Notes under the pieces: generated by a model
The model's database searches: none
What the model saw: only the letters and a program-made list of their open reading frames with translations
What the model was told of the DNA's origin: nothing
DNA from: an uncultured Flavobacteriales bacterium
GTDB taxonomy: Bacteria > Bacteroidota > Bacteroidia > Flavobacteriales_D > Parvicellaceae
NCBI GenBank assembly: GCA_943788115.1
Contig: CALSPA010000003.1
Location: 62,001-126,000, forward strand
Reading direction: 5' to 3'
DNA length: 64,000 bases
Shown: one piece after another, positions 18,636 through 27,342 of the stretch
How the letters are laid out: every line of letters begins with the position of its first letter
Position numbering within the stretch: position 1 is the stretch's first letter
Position numbers and translations under genes: made by a program

Positions 18636-21050
18636 TTAAATAGAAGCTTTTACAGAATCAACACTTACTTGTCCTTCAATAGTTTCTGAAGAATTTGTAA
18701 TTGTATCTCCATTTTCAACTACAATAGTATTAATTGTGCTATTTGAAGAGCTATCAGTTTCATTGACATCAATTGTCATGATAACTTCTTTGCCATCATC
18801 TATTTTTGAATCAGCTGTGACACTAACTTCTGTTTGTGTTTCAGAATCATTATGAGCATGACCATCTCCACCCAAAATAGGAGCAATTACTAAACCAATT
18901 AGACAAGTTAATTTAATTAAAATGTTCATCGATGGACCTGAAGTATCTTTAAATGGATCACCTACTGTATCCCCAGTTACTGCAGCTTTATGAGCTTCAG
19001 AACCTTTATAAGTCATTTCACCATCAACCATAACCCCAGCTTCAAATGATTTCTTAGCGTTATCCCATGCACCACCAGCATTGTTTTGAAAGATAGCCCA
19101 AAGAACTCCACTTACGGTAACTCCAGCCATATAACCACCCAACATTTCAGCAACCATTAGATTATTCATTCCAAATGCTAGAGGAACAAAAGCAATAACT
19201 AATGGGAAACCTATAGTTAACAACCCTGGCAACATCATTTGCTTTAATGAAGCTTTCGTAGAAATATCAACACATTTATCGTATTCTGGTTTTCCAGTAC
19301 CTTCCATAATTCCAGAAATATCTCTAAACTGACGTCTAACTTCTTGTACCATTTCCATTGCAGCCTTTCCAACAGCATTCATAGCTAAAGCAGAAAATAC
19401 AACCGGCACCATTCCACCAACAAATAACATTGCCAATACTGGAGCTTTAAAGATATTAATACCTTCAATCCCTGTAAATGTAACATATGCTGCAAATAAA
19501 GCTAAAGAGGTTAATGCAGCAGATGCAATAGCAAATCCTTTTCCAGTTGCAGCAGTAGTATTACCAACTGAATCTAGTATATCAGTTCGTTCTCTAACAA
19601 TTGGATCTTGCTCACTCATCTCAGCAATACCACCTGCGTTATCTGCAATTGGTCCGAATGCGTCAATTGCCAACTGCATAGCTGTTGTAGCCATCATAGC
19701 AGAGGCAGCCATTGCAACTCCATAGAATCCTGCTAATGCATATGATCCCCAGATTGCACCAGCAAATAAAAGAACTGTTGGGAAAGTAGAAATCATTCCC
19801 GTAGCTAAACCAGCAATAATGTTAGTTCCAGCTCCAGTAGATGATTGTTGAACAATTTTTAAAATAGGTTTTTTACCTAACCCTGTGTAGTATTCAGTTA
19901 CAGATGAAATAACAGCACCAACTATCAATCCAATGATAGTAGCGCCAAATACACGTAAAGAAGAAATATTTTTAATTAAATCTGTTCCATCAGGACCTTC
20001 TCCAAAAAATTCCATTTTCATTGTTGGTGGCAACATCCAATTAACTAACACATAACAAGAGACCGCAACTAATGCAATAGAAACCCAGTTTCCAACATTT
20101 AATGCTCCCATTACTTGCTTTTCTTTTGCGTCATTCGATTTAATTTTCACTAACATTGATCCAATCATTGAAATGATAATTCCAACACCTGCAATTGCCA
20201 TTGGCAATAAGATGGGACCCATTCCACTAAATGAATCAACAATAGCACCATTATCTCTAATGACATAGTTTCCAAGCACCATAGCAGCTAGTACAGTTGC
20301 AACATAAGAGCCAAATAAATCTGCTCCCATTCCTGCAACATCACCAACATTATCCCCAACATTATCTGCAATAGTAGCAGGATTACGTGGGTCATCTTCT
20401 GGAATACCAGCTTCAACTTTACCAACTAAATCGGCTCCAACATCAGCTGCTTTAGTGTAGATTCCTCCACCAACTCTTGCAAACAACGCAATTGATTCAG
20501 CGCCTAAAGAGAAGCCTGCCAATGTTTCTAATACTACAGTCATTTTATCTGTAGAGAATGCATCTCCACTATTCATGAACATGTTGTAAAAAAGAATAAA
20601 AAATGCAGTTAATCCTAAAACAGCAAGTCCAGCAACACCTAATCCCATAACTGTACCACCACCGAAAGAAACCTTCAATGCATTTGGTAAGCTAGTTTTT
20701 GCTGCTTGTGTAGTTCTTACATTTGTTTTAGTAGCTATTTTCATTCCCATATTTCCAGCAAATGCAGAAAATAGAGCTCCGAAAACAAACGATACTACAA
20801 TCATCCAATGGGTAGATGGCACAAAGTAAGATACTATAGCTAGAGCAATACTAACTACTAGAACAAATATTGCTAAAAGACGATACTCTGCGTTCAAGAA
20901 AGCTAAAGCTCCTTCATAGATATGGTCTGAAATTTCTTTCATCTTTCCATCTCCTGCATCTTGTTTCATTACCCAAGACTTCTTAACCAACATATATAAC
21001 AGTCCAACAAGGGCTGCAGCAATTGGCATATAAATAATCATTGATTCCAT
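18636..21050 (-). CDS. hppA: Membrane ion-pumping pyrophosphatase, K+-dependent type
   Basis: Couples hydrolysis of pyrophosphate to H+ or Na+ transport across the inner membrane. 804 residues, about 16 helices. The substrate loop GGGIYTKAADVGADLVGKVE begins at residue 194 and is followed by DNVGDNVGDVAGMGADL. The GNTTAATGKG motif at 496-505 has Ala500 and Gly503, the K+-dependent signature (K+-independent forms have Lys and Thr). Which ion is pumped cannot be read safely. Unusual: after the last helix (IKLTCLIGLVIAPILG) there is a tail of about 78 residues, rich in Ser, Thr, Asp and Asn and starting GGDGHAHND, where homologues end within a few residues. It has its own promoter and terminator. 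Confidence 0.96.
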   Translation of the reverse strand: MESMIIYMPIAAALVGLLYMLVKKSWVMKQDAGDGKMKEISDHIYEGALAFLNAEYRLLAIFVLVVSIALAIVSYFVPSTHWMIVVSFVFGALFSAFAGNMGMKIATKTNVRTTQAAKTSLPNALKVSFGGGTVMGLGVAGLAVLGLTAFFILFYNMFMNSGDAFSTDKMTVVLETLAGFSLGAESIALFARVGGGIYTKAADVGADLVGKVEAGIPEDDPRNPATIADNVGDNVGDVAGMGADLFGSYVATVLAAMVLGNYVIRDNGAIVDSFSGMGPILLPMAIAGVGIIISMIGSMLVKIKSNDAKEKQVMGALNVGNWVSIALVAVSCYVLVNWMLPPTMKMEFFGEGPDGTDLIKNISSLRVFGATIIGLIVGAVISSVTEYYTGLGKKPILKIVQQSSTGAGTNIIAGLATGMISTFPTVLLFAGAIWGSYALAGFYGVAMAASAMMATTAMQLAIDAFGPIADNAGGIAEMSEQDPIVRERTDILDSVGNTTAATGKGFAIASAALTSLALFAAYVTFTGIEGINIFKAPVLAMLFVGGMVPVVFSALAMNAVGKAAMEMVQEVRRQFRDISGIMEGTGKPEYDKCVDISTKASLKQMMLPGLLTIGFPLVIAFVPLAFGMNNLMVAEMLGGYMAGVTVSGVLWAIFQNNAGGAWDNAKKSFEAGVMVDGEMTYKGSEAHKAAVTGDTVGDPFKDTSGPSMNILIKLTCLIGLVIAPILGGDGHAHNDSETQTEVSVTADSKIDDGKEVIMTIDVNETDSSSNSTINTIVVENGDTITNSSETIEGQVSVDSVKASI

Positions 21051-21080
21051 TTTGTTATTATTAAATATTTTTTAGGTGTG

Positions 21081-21112
21081 CGAAATTAGATTTTTCTCTT
21101 ACAAAGTCCAAA
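21081..21112 (-). promoter_or_regulatory. Predicted promoter of hppA
   Basis: On the minus strand a TTTG at 21112-21109 is followed after 20 bp by TAATTTCG at 21088-21081, one mismatch from TAnnTTTG. A leader of about 27 nt before the ATG at 21050 would result. Spacing and both elements fit the Bacteroidota pattern. Confidence 0.5.
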
Positions 21113-21127
21113 TTACTTCTACAAAAT

Positions 21128-21772
21128 TTACACCTCACTTCTTTTTTCAAGTAGTCCTTTAACTATAAAATATTGAGCCATCACATATAAAAGGATAACA
21201 AATACTTGGGCTAATTTTAAATTTGAATCATACATAAAATGATTTACAGCTAAAATACTATCTGAAAAAATAAAAAGTAATGCTCCTAATAATACACTTC
21301 TGTAACCTTGTTTTGGAATTCTTAAAAATGCTCCAAATCCCATAATAACAAGTGAAGCACCATAAACGCAAACGGGAAAAAGAAGCAAATCTAAATAACT
21401 AGAAAGTAATTGTATTAATAATAAGTAATAAGCTAAGAATACGAATAAAACAAAAATGAACTTGAAATTTATTTTAAGCTCTACATTCTTGTAAAAAATT
21501 AAAATATAAATAAGATGTGTAATTAAAAAAGAAAGAAGGCCTTGAAGAAAGAAATTAGTGTTAAAAATCAAAAATACATCTCCGAAAAATGAGAATAAAA
21601 GAGCAAGTATGAGTAAATAGAACCGAGTTTTTTTGATTTTGTTTTTATTAAAAAACAAAACAAGTCCTAAAGCTGGCATCAATAATGGCTTACAGACATA
21701 TATGAATAATGGAATTTCTAACCAGCCTCCCACTATAACAAATAATGAAAGGGCAAAATAAAAAAAAGGTAA
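21128..21772 (-). CDS. YhhN/TMEM86-family membrane protein (lysoplasmalogenase-like), non-standard start
   Basis: Polytopic membrane protein of the YhhN family; animal TMEM86B and some bacterial members hydrolyse the vinyl ether of lysoplasmalogens, activity here unproven. The family stretches VCKPLLMPALGLVLFF, FSFFGDVFLI and GALLFIFSDSILAVNHF are present, with about eight helices. The first NTG codon in frame is a GTG at 21733. However, the 13 codons before it encode ITFFYFALSLFVI, exactly the first half of the helix that precedes the KPL motif in the family. No ATG, GTG or TTG exists between the upstream stop (21790) and that GTG. I place the start at the ATT at 21772 as the best candidate; the alternative is 21733. 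Confidence 0.75.
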   Translation of the reverse strand, partial: LPFFYFALSLFVIVGGWLEIPLFIYVCKPLLMPALGLVLFFNKNKIKKTRFYLLILALLFSFFGDVFLIFNTNFFLQGLLSFLITHLIYILIFYKNVELKINFKFIFVLFVFLAYYLLLIQLLSSYLDLLLFPVCVYGASLVIMGFGAFLRIPKQGYRSVLLGALLFIFSDSILAVNHFMYDSNLKLAQVFVILLYVMAQYFIVKGLLEKRSEV

Positions 21773-21797
21773 TATTGAAATTGAATTTTTAATCTAA

Positions 21798-21876
21798 ATT
21801 ATGAATGGTTTTTAGGACATTTTTTACAAGGCTTGTCCTTTTTGTATTTTTTACAACATTTTTTCTTTTTCTTCAT
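21798..21876 (-). pseudogene. Lys/Cys-rich mini-ORF broken at an A6 run
   Basis: From the ATG at 21876 the frame reads MKKKKKCCKKYKKGQAL and stops at 21823. Skipping one base in the A6 run continues as KYKKDKPCKKCPKNHS and stops at 21798, giving a 25-residue peptide with a CC-x(8)-CxxC pattern. I recall similar short Lys/Cys-rich peptides as unnamed ORFs in Bacteroidota, but cannot verify this. It has a good promoter (21952-21981) and lies directly upstream of the YhhN-like gene. It may be a frameshifted remnant, a sequencing error, or a slippage site. Confidence 0.4.
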
Positions 21877-21951
21877 TTCTATTTCAAAAGATAAGAAACT
21901 GCATTCATTTAAGCAACCAAGATTTATGTCTAGATTTTTTTTCACTATTTG

Positions 21952-21981
21952 CAAAATTAAGGCACTTTAAAAACATTCCAA
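21952..21981 (-). promoter_or_regulatory. Predicted promoter for the mini-ORF and YhhN-like gene
   Basis: On the minus strand a TTG at 21981-21979 is followed after 19 bp by TAATTTTG at 21959-21952, a full match to the -33/-7 pattern. It would give a leader of about 70 nt before the mini-ORF ATG at 21876. Confidence 0.55.
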
Positions 21982-21997
21982 TACCTTTTTTAAGGTA

Positions 21998-22005
21998 TAT
22001 GTTTG
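21998..22005 (+). promoter_or_regulatory. Candidate -7 box of the metzincin gene
   Basis: TATGTTTG matches TAnnTTTG and ends 24 nt before the ATG at 22029. No clear TTG at the -33 distance. It lies back to back with the minus-strand promoter at 21952-21981. Confidence 0.4.
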
Positions 22006-22028
22006 TAATTTAAAGGCAAAATTACACC

Positions 22029-23408
22029 ATGACTAAAATCTCCAGCTCACTTTTTGCTCTTATTTTATCATTCTGTTTCTCTATTTCACTTACGGCTCAA
22101 AACTTTAATCTGATTAAAGATTATATCCCTGAAGAATTTTCATCTGTAAAAACACATCCAATTTTAACATTAAAAACGACTTTGCATATTGTATATAGAA
22201 CAAAAGAAAATCCACAAAACATACTAGCCAATGATTTAAAATTTATAAATCAACAATATTTATGGGTTAACAACTCATATAAAAATTTAAAAAAACCAAC
22301 ATTACTGCCTGAAAATGGTGAAACCTACTACATCCCTGATTCAAGAATAAAATTCCGTTTAGACACCATCATAGTTCATCACGATTCTGTTGCATGGGAT
22401 AGAATTTATAGAGGCTTGGCTATGAATGGAAACTTACCGTGGAAAATTGATTCTATTGACATAAATAAAAACACCATTAAAATTGTTGGCAAATGGGAAG
22501 GGTTACTTAGATCAAGAGGAGACAGTTTAGTAATTGGTGGGTCTAATGGGAATGATGGAGTCTATCATACCTCTTCTTTTTACACTATTGAAAATAACAC
22601 CTACATCATTTTAAAAGAAAAGCTAGATAATGACATTATTGACGGGTACATTACTTACTACAGGAAAATTGATAAAAACTGTTGGAAAGACAATTGGGAA
22701 AAGCTGGCTAATTCAGATAAAAACTCAATTCATGTATTTTACACTGGAGCTTCCTCAACTCAACCAGCATTTGGTTGTGGCCCCTCTCCTTATTTCCTCA
22801 ATCTCTCTAAATTAGATTTAAATGGTGATTACGCTTCAGCATCATTAACTGCTCATGAATTGGGCCACTGCATTGGATTAAGACACACTAATGTTCCTCA
22901 ATTTAATGATCTCCCCCCAAAAGATAAATTTGGGTTTATTCCATGCGACACTATTAGCGTTAGTAATAATATTATGGGTTATAATAAATGTCGAAACTAT
23001 TTATCGCCTAAACAAATTGGGTTTATTCATCAGCAATATTCTAATGATACTGCTATAATTAGAACCACGGCTAATGGAGAGTATAATTCATCGAATAATA
23101 TAAAAATACGCTTAAAAACCACTTGGGAAAAATCTATTCTTGTTAGTGGAGACATTATAATTAAACCTGGAAGAAAGCTGATCGTTAAAAACATGGTTTC
23201 AATGGCAGAAGGAGCAAATATTTATTTGTCTAAAAAAGCAAAACTCATTATTGACGGTGGACTAATAACTAATAATCATGGGGGAAAATGGGGGGGAGTT
23301 ATTATTTGTAAAAGCTACTCTAAAAGAACAAAAAAACCGTTCAGAAAAGCCAATTATGGAGAGATAATATTCAAAAATGAAGGCCTGATGAACAACTCTT
23401 CTAAATAA
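22029..23408 (+). CDS. Secreted metzincin-type zinc protease with inserted beta module, C-terminus short
   Basis: 459 residues with a signal peptide (cut near residue 23, SLTAQ). The zinc site HELGHCIGLRH lies at 276-286 and the Met-turn NNIMGYNKC around Met316, so it is a metzincin related to the M43 group. Between residues about 140 and 212 there is an added beta-rich module (WEGLLRSRGDSLVIGGSNGNDGVYH...DGYITYY), which splits the usual N-terminal part of the domain. After the protease come beta-helix-like strands (IIIKPGRKLIVKN, LIIDGGLITNNHGGKWGG). The protein then ends abruptly at EGLMNNSSK without the T9SS sorting domain expected for such an exported protein. Its stop is 2 bp from the convergent AsmA-like gene. 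Confidence 0.82.
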   Translation: MTKISSSLFALILSFCFSISLTAQNFNLIKDYIPEEFSSVKTHPILTLKTTLHIVYRTKENPQNILANDLKFINQQYLWVNNSYKNLKKPTLLPENGETYYIPDSRIKFRLDTIIVHHDSVAWDRIYRGLAMNGNLPWKIDSIDINKNTIKIVGKWEGLLRSRGDSLVIGGSNGNDGVYHTSSFYTIENNTYIILKEKLDNDIIDGYITYYRKIDKNCWKDNWEKLANSDKNSIHVFYTGASSTQPAFGCGPSPYFLNLSKLDLNGDYASASLTAHELGHCIGLRHTNVPQFNDLPPKDKFGFIPCDTISVSNNIMGYNKCRNYLSPKQIGFIHQQYSNDTAIIRTTANGEYNSSNNIKIRLKTTWEKSILVSGDIIIKPGRKLIVKNMVSMAEGANIYLSKKAKLIIDGGLITNNHGGKWGGVIICKSYSKRTKKPFRKANYGEIIFKNEGLMNNSSK

Positions 23409-23410
23409 AC

Positions 23411-26071
23411 TTATTGGTCAATTTCGAAAATAACTTCTTTTTCCTTTTCTTCTTCAATCCCAAGTTTTTTAAGCCATTTATTTAGCTTTTTTTCTTTTTT
23501 TGGCTTCTCTTTTTTTAATTCCGTTTTTGATTCATCGTTTCCTTCTGTTTCTTCTTCCCATTCAAGCTCAAAAATCGTTGTATCATTAGCTTTCTTTTTC
23601 TCAATAGTTGAGTCTTTAGAAAAGACACCAAATTCATCTTTAAGCACAGCTTTTAGCTCTTGTTTTTCTTCTTTCTTTTTTGCATGAAATTGTTCTTTTT
23701 TACTTTTCCTGTCTAATTCAAAAATAGGATCTTCTGTTGTTCCGTACATTCTAACAAACACCATTTTACCAGCAGAATTGTCTTTTACTTCGACACCTTC
23801 TATTTTTTTGGTTTTCCGACTCAACAAATCTTTTAATCTAAAAGCTATGTTATAATCAATAGAATCGTTAAAAAAATGAACTCCTGATAAATTAAAATCA
23901 AGAACATTAGAGCTTATTTCCATTTTTGGAACTTTAATTTTACCATTGATTATTTCAATTGAATTGTTCAAATCCGAAAACGAAATGTGCTTTAAGCTTT
24001 TAGAAAGCTTTTCAACATCAATAAATGTTTTAGCTAGCTTACTTTCATTAAGGAAATCATCAATTGCAAGTACAGATTCATGATTAATAAGCTCTCCATT
24101 TTTAACTGCCAAATTAGCAACCGCATTAATGTCATTTACAGAATATGACAAATCATTTTTAAAAGGTAAAGTCAATTTTAAATCGACATTAGATATACCT
24201 TTTAAATGATTTCCAGTTAAGTATTGTTGCCCAAAATTATCGAACTCCAAAAAGAAATTTGAAATTGCAATGTTTTGAGCTTTTCCTTGAACGAAAAAGA
24301 TGTAATTACTTTCATCTTGCTTAGAAATTGCCAACTCAAGCTGATACCTCCCCTTATTTCCATTTAAAGAAATATTTTTAAAATACAAGTTGCCATTATT
24401 AATATCTAATTGACCTTTCACATTTTTAGCTTTAAAAGAATTATAAATTACCCTTTTAACGTTTAATGAAATTTTCAAATCAACACTATCTTGAATAGAA
24501 AACAAATTGGTTTCGTTGTTATTTTCATTTGATAAAAATGGATCAATCAACAACTGATCAAGATGAACTTGAGCGTGAATCTTAGGAATACTATTTTCTA
24601 AAGTGAGTAGCTTTTTAAAATTCACAACACTTAATTCACTTACTAATTTTGAATCGTTTAATTCGCCTTTTATTTTACTCCCTAACAATTGTTCCCCTGA
24701 TGTATAAAACTCACCTTTAACATTTTTTAAAAAAATATTTTCATTAGGGTTTATAAGCGAAAAATTATTTAAAACAAAATTACCTTCTAATTTTTTCAAA
24801 TTGTAATTCTCTAAATTTTTATTGTAGTTAAAATTAAACTCAAGATTTGAGTTAAGCCTACCTTCAATTTCTCCCCAATTTAAGGTTGTAAACTTTAAAA
24901 TCTCACTTAAGGGAAGATTAGCACTGAATTCTCCGTTAATCATGGGTTGATTAAAGTTACTAACCTCAATATTCCCTTTACATTTTTCACTTCCGATAAC
25001 AGCACTAAAATTGGAAATCACCAACCGCTCTTTTTCTTTTTTAATTCTACTAGAATAATTCCCTAACAAAAAAATTGAAGCTAGCTCTGTATCTGATTGT
25101 ATCTCAGTAACACTCCCATCATTTATAGCGAAATTTGCAGAAACAAAAGGACTTTTTGTGTTAGATAACTCTCCAACAATAGACGCTTCAAACTCAAAAA
25201 CACCTTTAGCTTTATAGGTAGAAATCACCTTTAAAGTGTTAATAGGAAAAACTCTGAAAATTTGACCAATTTGAATCTCATTTCCAATAATATTTAAATT
25301 AATAGTTGCTGTTTCATTCACAACATAATGTCCATTTATTTTAAATGGCATACCCTCTATAAAAAGCAGACTATTAGAAAATTGATAACTTTTTGTCAAA
25401 AGGTCAACCTGTAAATTTATATCTAGATTAGCTTTTTTACTTTTTAAATAAGTAACATGATTTGAACTAAATTTCACCACATCTACATCACCATTAACCG
25501 CTAAAGAAAAATTAGATTTAAAAAAATCTCCATTTAGTGTTATGCTAGAAGAATTAAAGTGATAATCTTGATTATTTATTTGATTAAAGTACTTAAAGCT
25601 TAAATCATTAAAAACTACTTCTTCTAAAGAAAAATTAACCGCATTATTATTAGATGAATCATTTATCCAAATTAAATAATTTTCATTGCCAGAGGCATCG
25701 ACTTTAATGTTAATTGTAGAATTATCAAAAACTACTTTTTTTACTTCATAATTTCCTCTTAAAACATCAATAAAATCAAAATTTAAATACAGTTTCTCAC
25801 TGAAAAAAAGTGTATCATTCTGATTATTACTAACAACATCTTTAATGAAGATGTTTTTAAACTTTAAAGATATTTTCGGGAATTGATCTAAGGCTGTTAA
25901 TTCAATTTCTTCAACCTCAACTTTAGATTTTAAATGTGAGTTGAGCTCTAAAACCGCCTGTTTTTTAATTTCCTTTTCATAAACAAATGCAATTGCAATA
26001 AATAGTGCGAAAATTAAAAAAGACAACAATCCAAGTGTTGTTAAAATATATTTAGTTCTTCTTAACCACAT
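23411..26071 (-). CDS. AsmA-family inner-membrane protein
   Basis: 886 residues. An N-terminal membrane helix (about 10-31, LTTLGLLSFLIFALFIAIAFVY) is followed by a very long beta-rich periplasmic region typical of AsmA/TamB-like proteins, which are thought to form grooves carrying lipid between membranes or to affect outer-membrane assembly. The start has the family pattern (LNSHLKSKVEVEEIELTALDQFPKISL). Near 690-800 lies the AsmA C-terminal region (FIDVEKLSKSLKHISFSDLNNSIEI). The last 90 residues are a Lys/Glu-rich tail with clusters such as KKEEKQELK. It is monocistronic by position; the 125 bp before its start hold no clear promoter match. Confidence 0.88.
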   Translation of the reverse strand: MWLRRTKYILTTLGLLSFLIFALFIAIAFVYEKEIKKQAVLELNSHLKSKVEVEEIELTALDQFPKISLKFKNIFIKDVVSNNQNDTLFFSEKLYLNFDFIDVLRGNYEVKKVVFDNSTINIKVDASGNENYLIWINDSSNNNAVNFSLEEVVFNDLSFKYFNQINNQDYHFNSSSITLNGDFFKSNFSLAVNGDVDVVKFSSNHVTYLKSKKANLDINLQVDLLTKSYQFSNSLLFIEGMPFKINGHYVVNETATINLNIIGNEIQIGQIFRVFPINTLKVISTYKAKGVFEFEASIVGELSNTKSPFVSANFAINDGSVTEIQSDTELASIFLLGNYSSRIKKEKERLVISNFSAVIGSEKCKGNIEVSNFNQPMINGEFSANLPLSEILKFTTLNWGEIEGRLNSNLEFNFNYNKNLENYNLKKLEGNFVLNNFSLINPNENIFLKNVKGEFYTSGEQLLGSKIKGELNDSKLVSELSVVNFKKLLTLENSIPKIHAQVHLDQLLIDPFLSNENNNETNLFSIQDSVDLKISLNVKRVIYNSFKAKNVKGQLDINNGNLYFKNISLNGNKGRYQLELAISKQDESNYIFFVQGKAQNIAISNFFLEFDNFGQQYLTGNHLKGISNVDLKLTLPFKNDLSYSVNDINAVANLAVKNGELINHESVLAIDDFLNESKLAKTFIDVEKLSKSLKHISFSDLNNSIEIINGKIKVPKMEISSNVLDFNLSGVHFFNDSIDYNIAFRLKDLLSRKTKKIEGVEVKDNSAGKMVFVRMYGTTEDPIFELDRKSKKEQFHAKKKEEKQELKAVLKDEFGVFSKDSTIEKKKANDTTIFELEWEEETEGNDESKTELKKEKPKKEKKLNKWLKKLGIEEEKEKEVIFEIDQ

Positions 26072-26196
26072 TAAAAATCTAATTTACCTGCAATGTACTT
26101 TTAAGAGATTTTAAATTTTCAATCAAACAAAAGGACTTATTAACGTATAACTCTGAATATAACGTTGATATGAGAAGAATCTTGTGTGTCAATTAA

Positions 26197-27327
26197 TTAT
26201 AATGCTTTAACAAATTTCTTTGTTACAAAATTAGCATCATTGGATAGGGTGATAAAATAAATGCCATAATTATACATTTCAACGGATAATACAAATGCGC
26301 TATTTACTGAAATGTCTAAAATTAATTTCCCTGCTAAATCGTGAATCTTCAAATCCAACATTCCTATTGATGTTTGATTAGAATTAATATATATTAATTC
26401 ATTGCCAGGATTAGGGTAAATACTAAAATCAAACATTTCGTTAACAAATGAAGAGTCTATGTCTAAAGGGCAAACAAGATAATTTCTGTAGGCAAACAAA
26501 TAAGCATTCATCTGACTCAACTGTTGCTCGGAAAAGAAATCTCTACAACTTTTCCTTGAATATGACATGAAGTTAGTAACATCTGGATTATAAAAATCGC
26601 CATTCACATCTTGTTCATTTCCGATATAAACACAACTGTTCGTAACTGTGGAGGTAGATAGTGTTGGGTCAGCTGGAGTGTCGCAGAACGAATCTCCAGC
26701 AGTGGAACAATTTGAACCATTCACTAGTTCATCACCAAAGGAAGATGAGTGAGTATGATATAATGAAAAATAATGTCCAATTTCATGAGCCAGTGTACTT
26801 CCGTTAGTTGCACATGAGTTTTTCATGATTATTCTATTTTTAGTAACTCCCGACAAGTAAGCATAGCCACATAAATTAACAGTATCTCCATTGGAAATTT
26901 TATAAAGTCTGGGTACAAAATAAATATTTAAAACATTTTCAAGGTCTGCAGTATCACAAAGTGTTTCATCATTAATTTTTTCAAAAAGTGCATACTCATT
27001 ATTGTTAACATAATTTATATTTCCACACTGCTTAAATTGAATTCCAGCATCAAAATAATAAGAATTAACATCATTTAATTCATTTAAAACACTAATTGAG
27101 TCAATAGCACTTGATCCACTTGAATATCCAACAATATGAAGTTGTATTGGGACAACAGAATCAAAGGGTGTTTTTGAATAATTATTTTCTTTTAAATCTC
27201 TTATAAATTGTTGAATAACGTATTTGTCGGATTCAGAAACCTCTGTTCCACAATTCACATTTTCTTGCCCCAAACAGAACTCAGTAATAAAAAAAAAACT
27301 AATTAATAAAAATAATGCTCTTTTCAT
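26197..27327 (-). CDS. M43-family zinc metalloprotease, T9SS substrate
   Basis: 376 residues, exported. Signal peptide MKRALFLLISFFFITEFCLG, zinc site HEIGHYFSLYH at 181-191, the GDSFCDTPADP calcium-loop-like stretch near 211-221 and the Met-turn TNFMSYS (Met254): a pappalysin/cytophagalysin-like metzincin. A short T9SS type A sorting domain begins at FSIYPNPGNE (about 301-310), ending with VTKKFVKAL. It is predicted to be exported by Sec, then secreted through T9SS and attached or released at the surface. It is the last gene of a minus-strand set with the M23 peptidase and YkgJ-type genes, 15 bp from the latter. Confidence 0.92.
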   Translation of the reverse strand: MKRALFLLISFFFITEFCLGQENVNCGTEVSESDKYVIQQFIRDLKENNYSKTPFDSVVPIQLHIVGYSSGSSAIDSISVLNELNDVNSYYFDAGIQFKQCGNINYVNNNEYALFEKINDETLCDTADLENVLNIYFVPRLYKISNGDTVNLCGYAYLSGVTKNRIIMKNSCATNGSTLAHEIGHYFSLYHTHSSSFGDELVNGSNCSTAGDSFCDTPADPTLSTSTVTNSCVYIGNEQDVNGDFYNPDVTNFMSYSRKSCRDFFSEQQLSQMNAYLFAYRNYLVCPLDIDSSFVNEMFDFSIYPNPGNELIYINSNQTSIGMLDLKIHDLAGKLILDISVNSAFVLSVEMYNYGIYFITLSNDANFVTKKFVKAL

Positions 27328-27342
27328 CTTAATAAATTTAAG

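Noticed and set aside
21855-21863. Classical -1 slippery heptamer (A AAA AAG) at the A6 run of the mini-ORF
   Set aside because: In the minus-strand reading the zero frame splits the run as AAA AAA G, so the phase is wrong for -1 slippage, and restoring the peptide needs a +1 shift.
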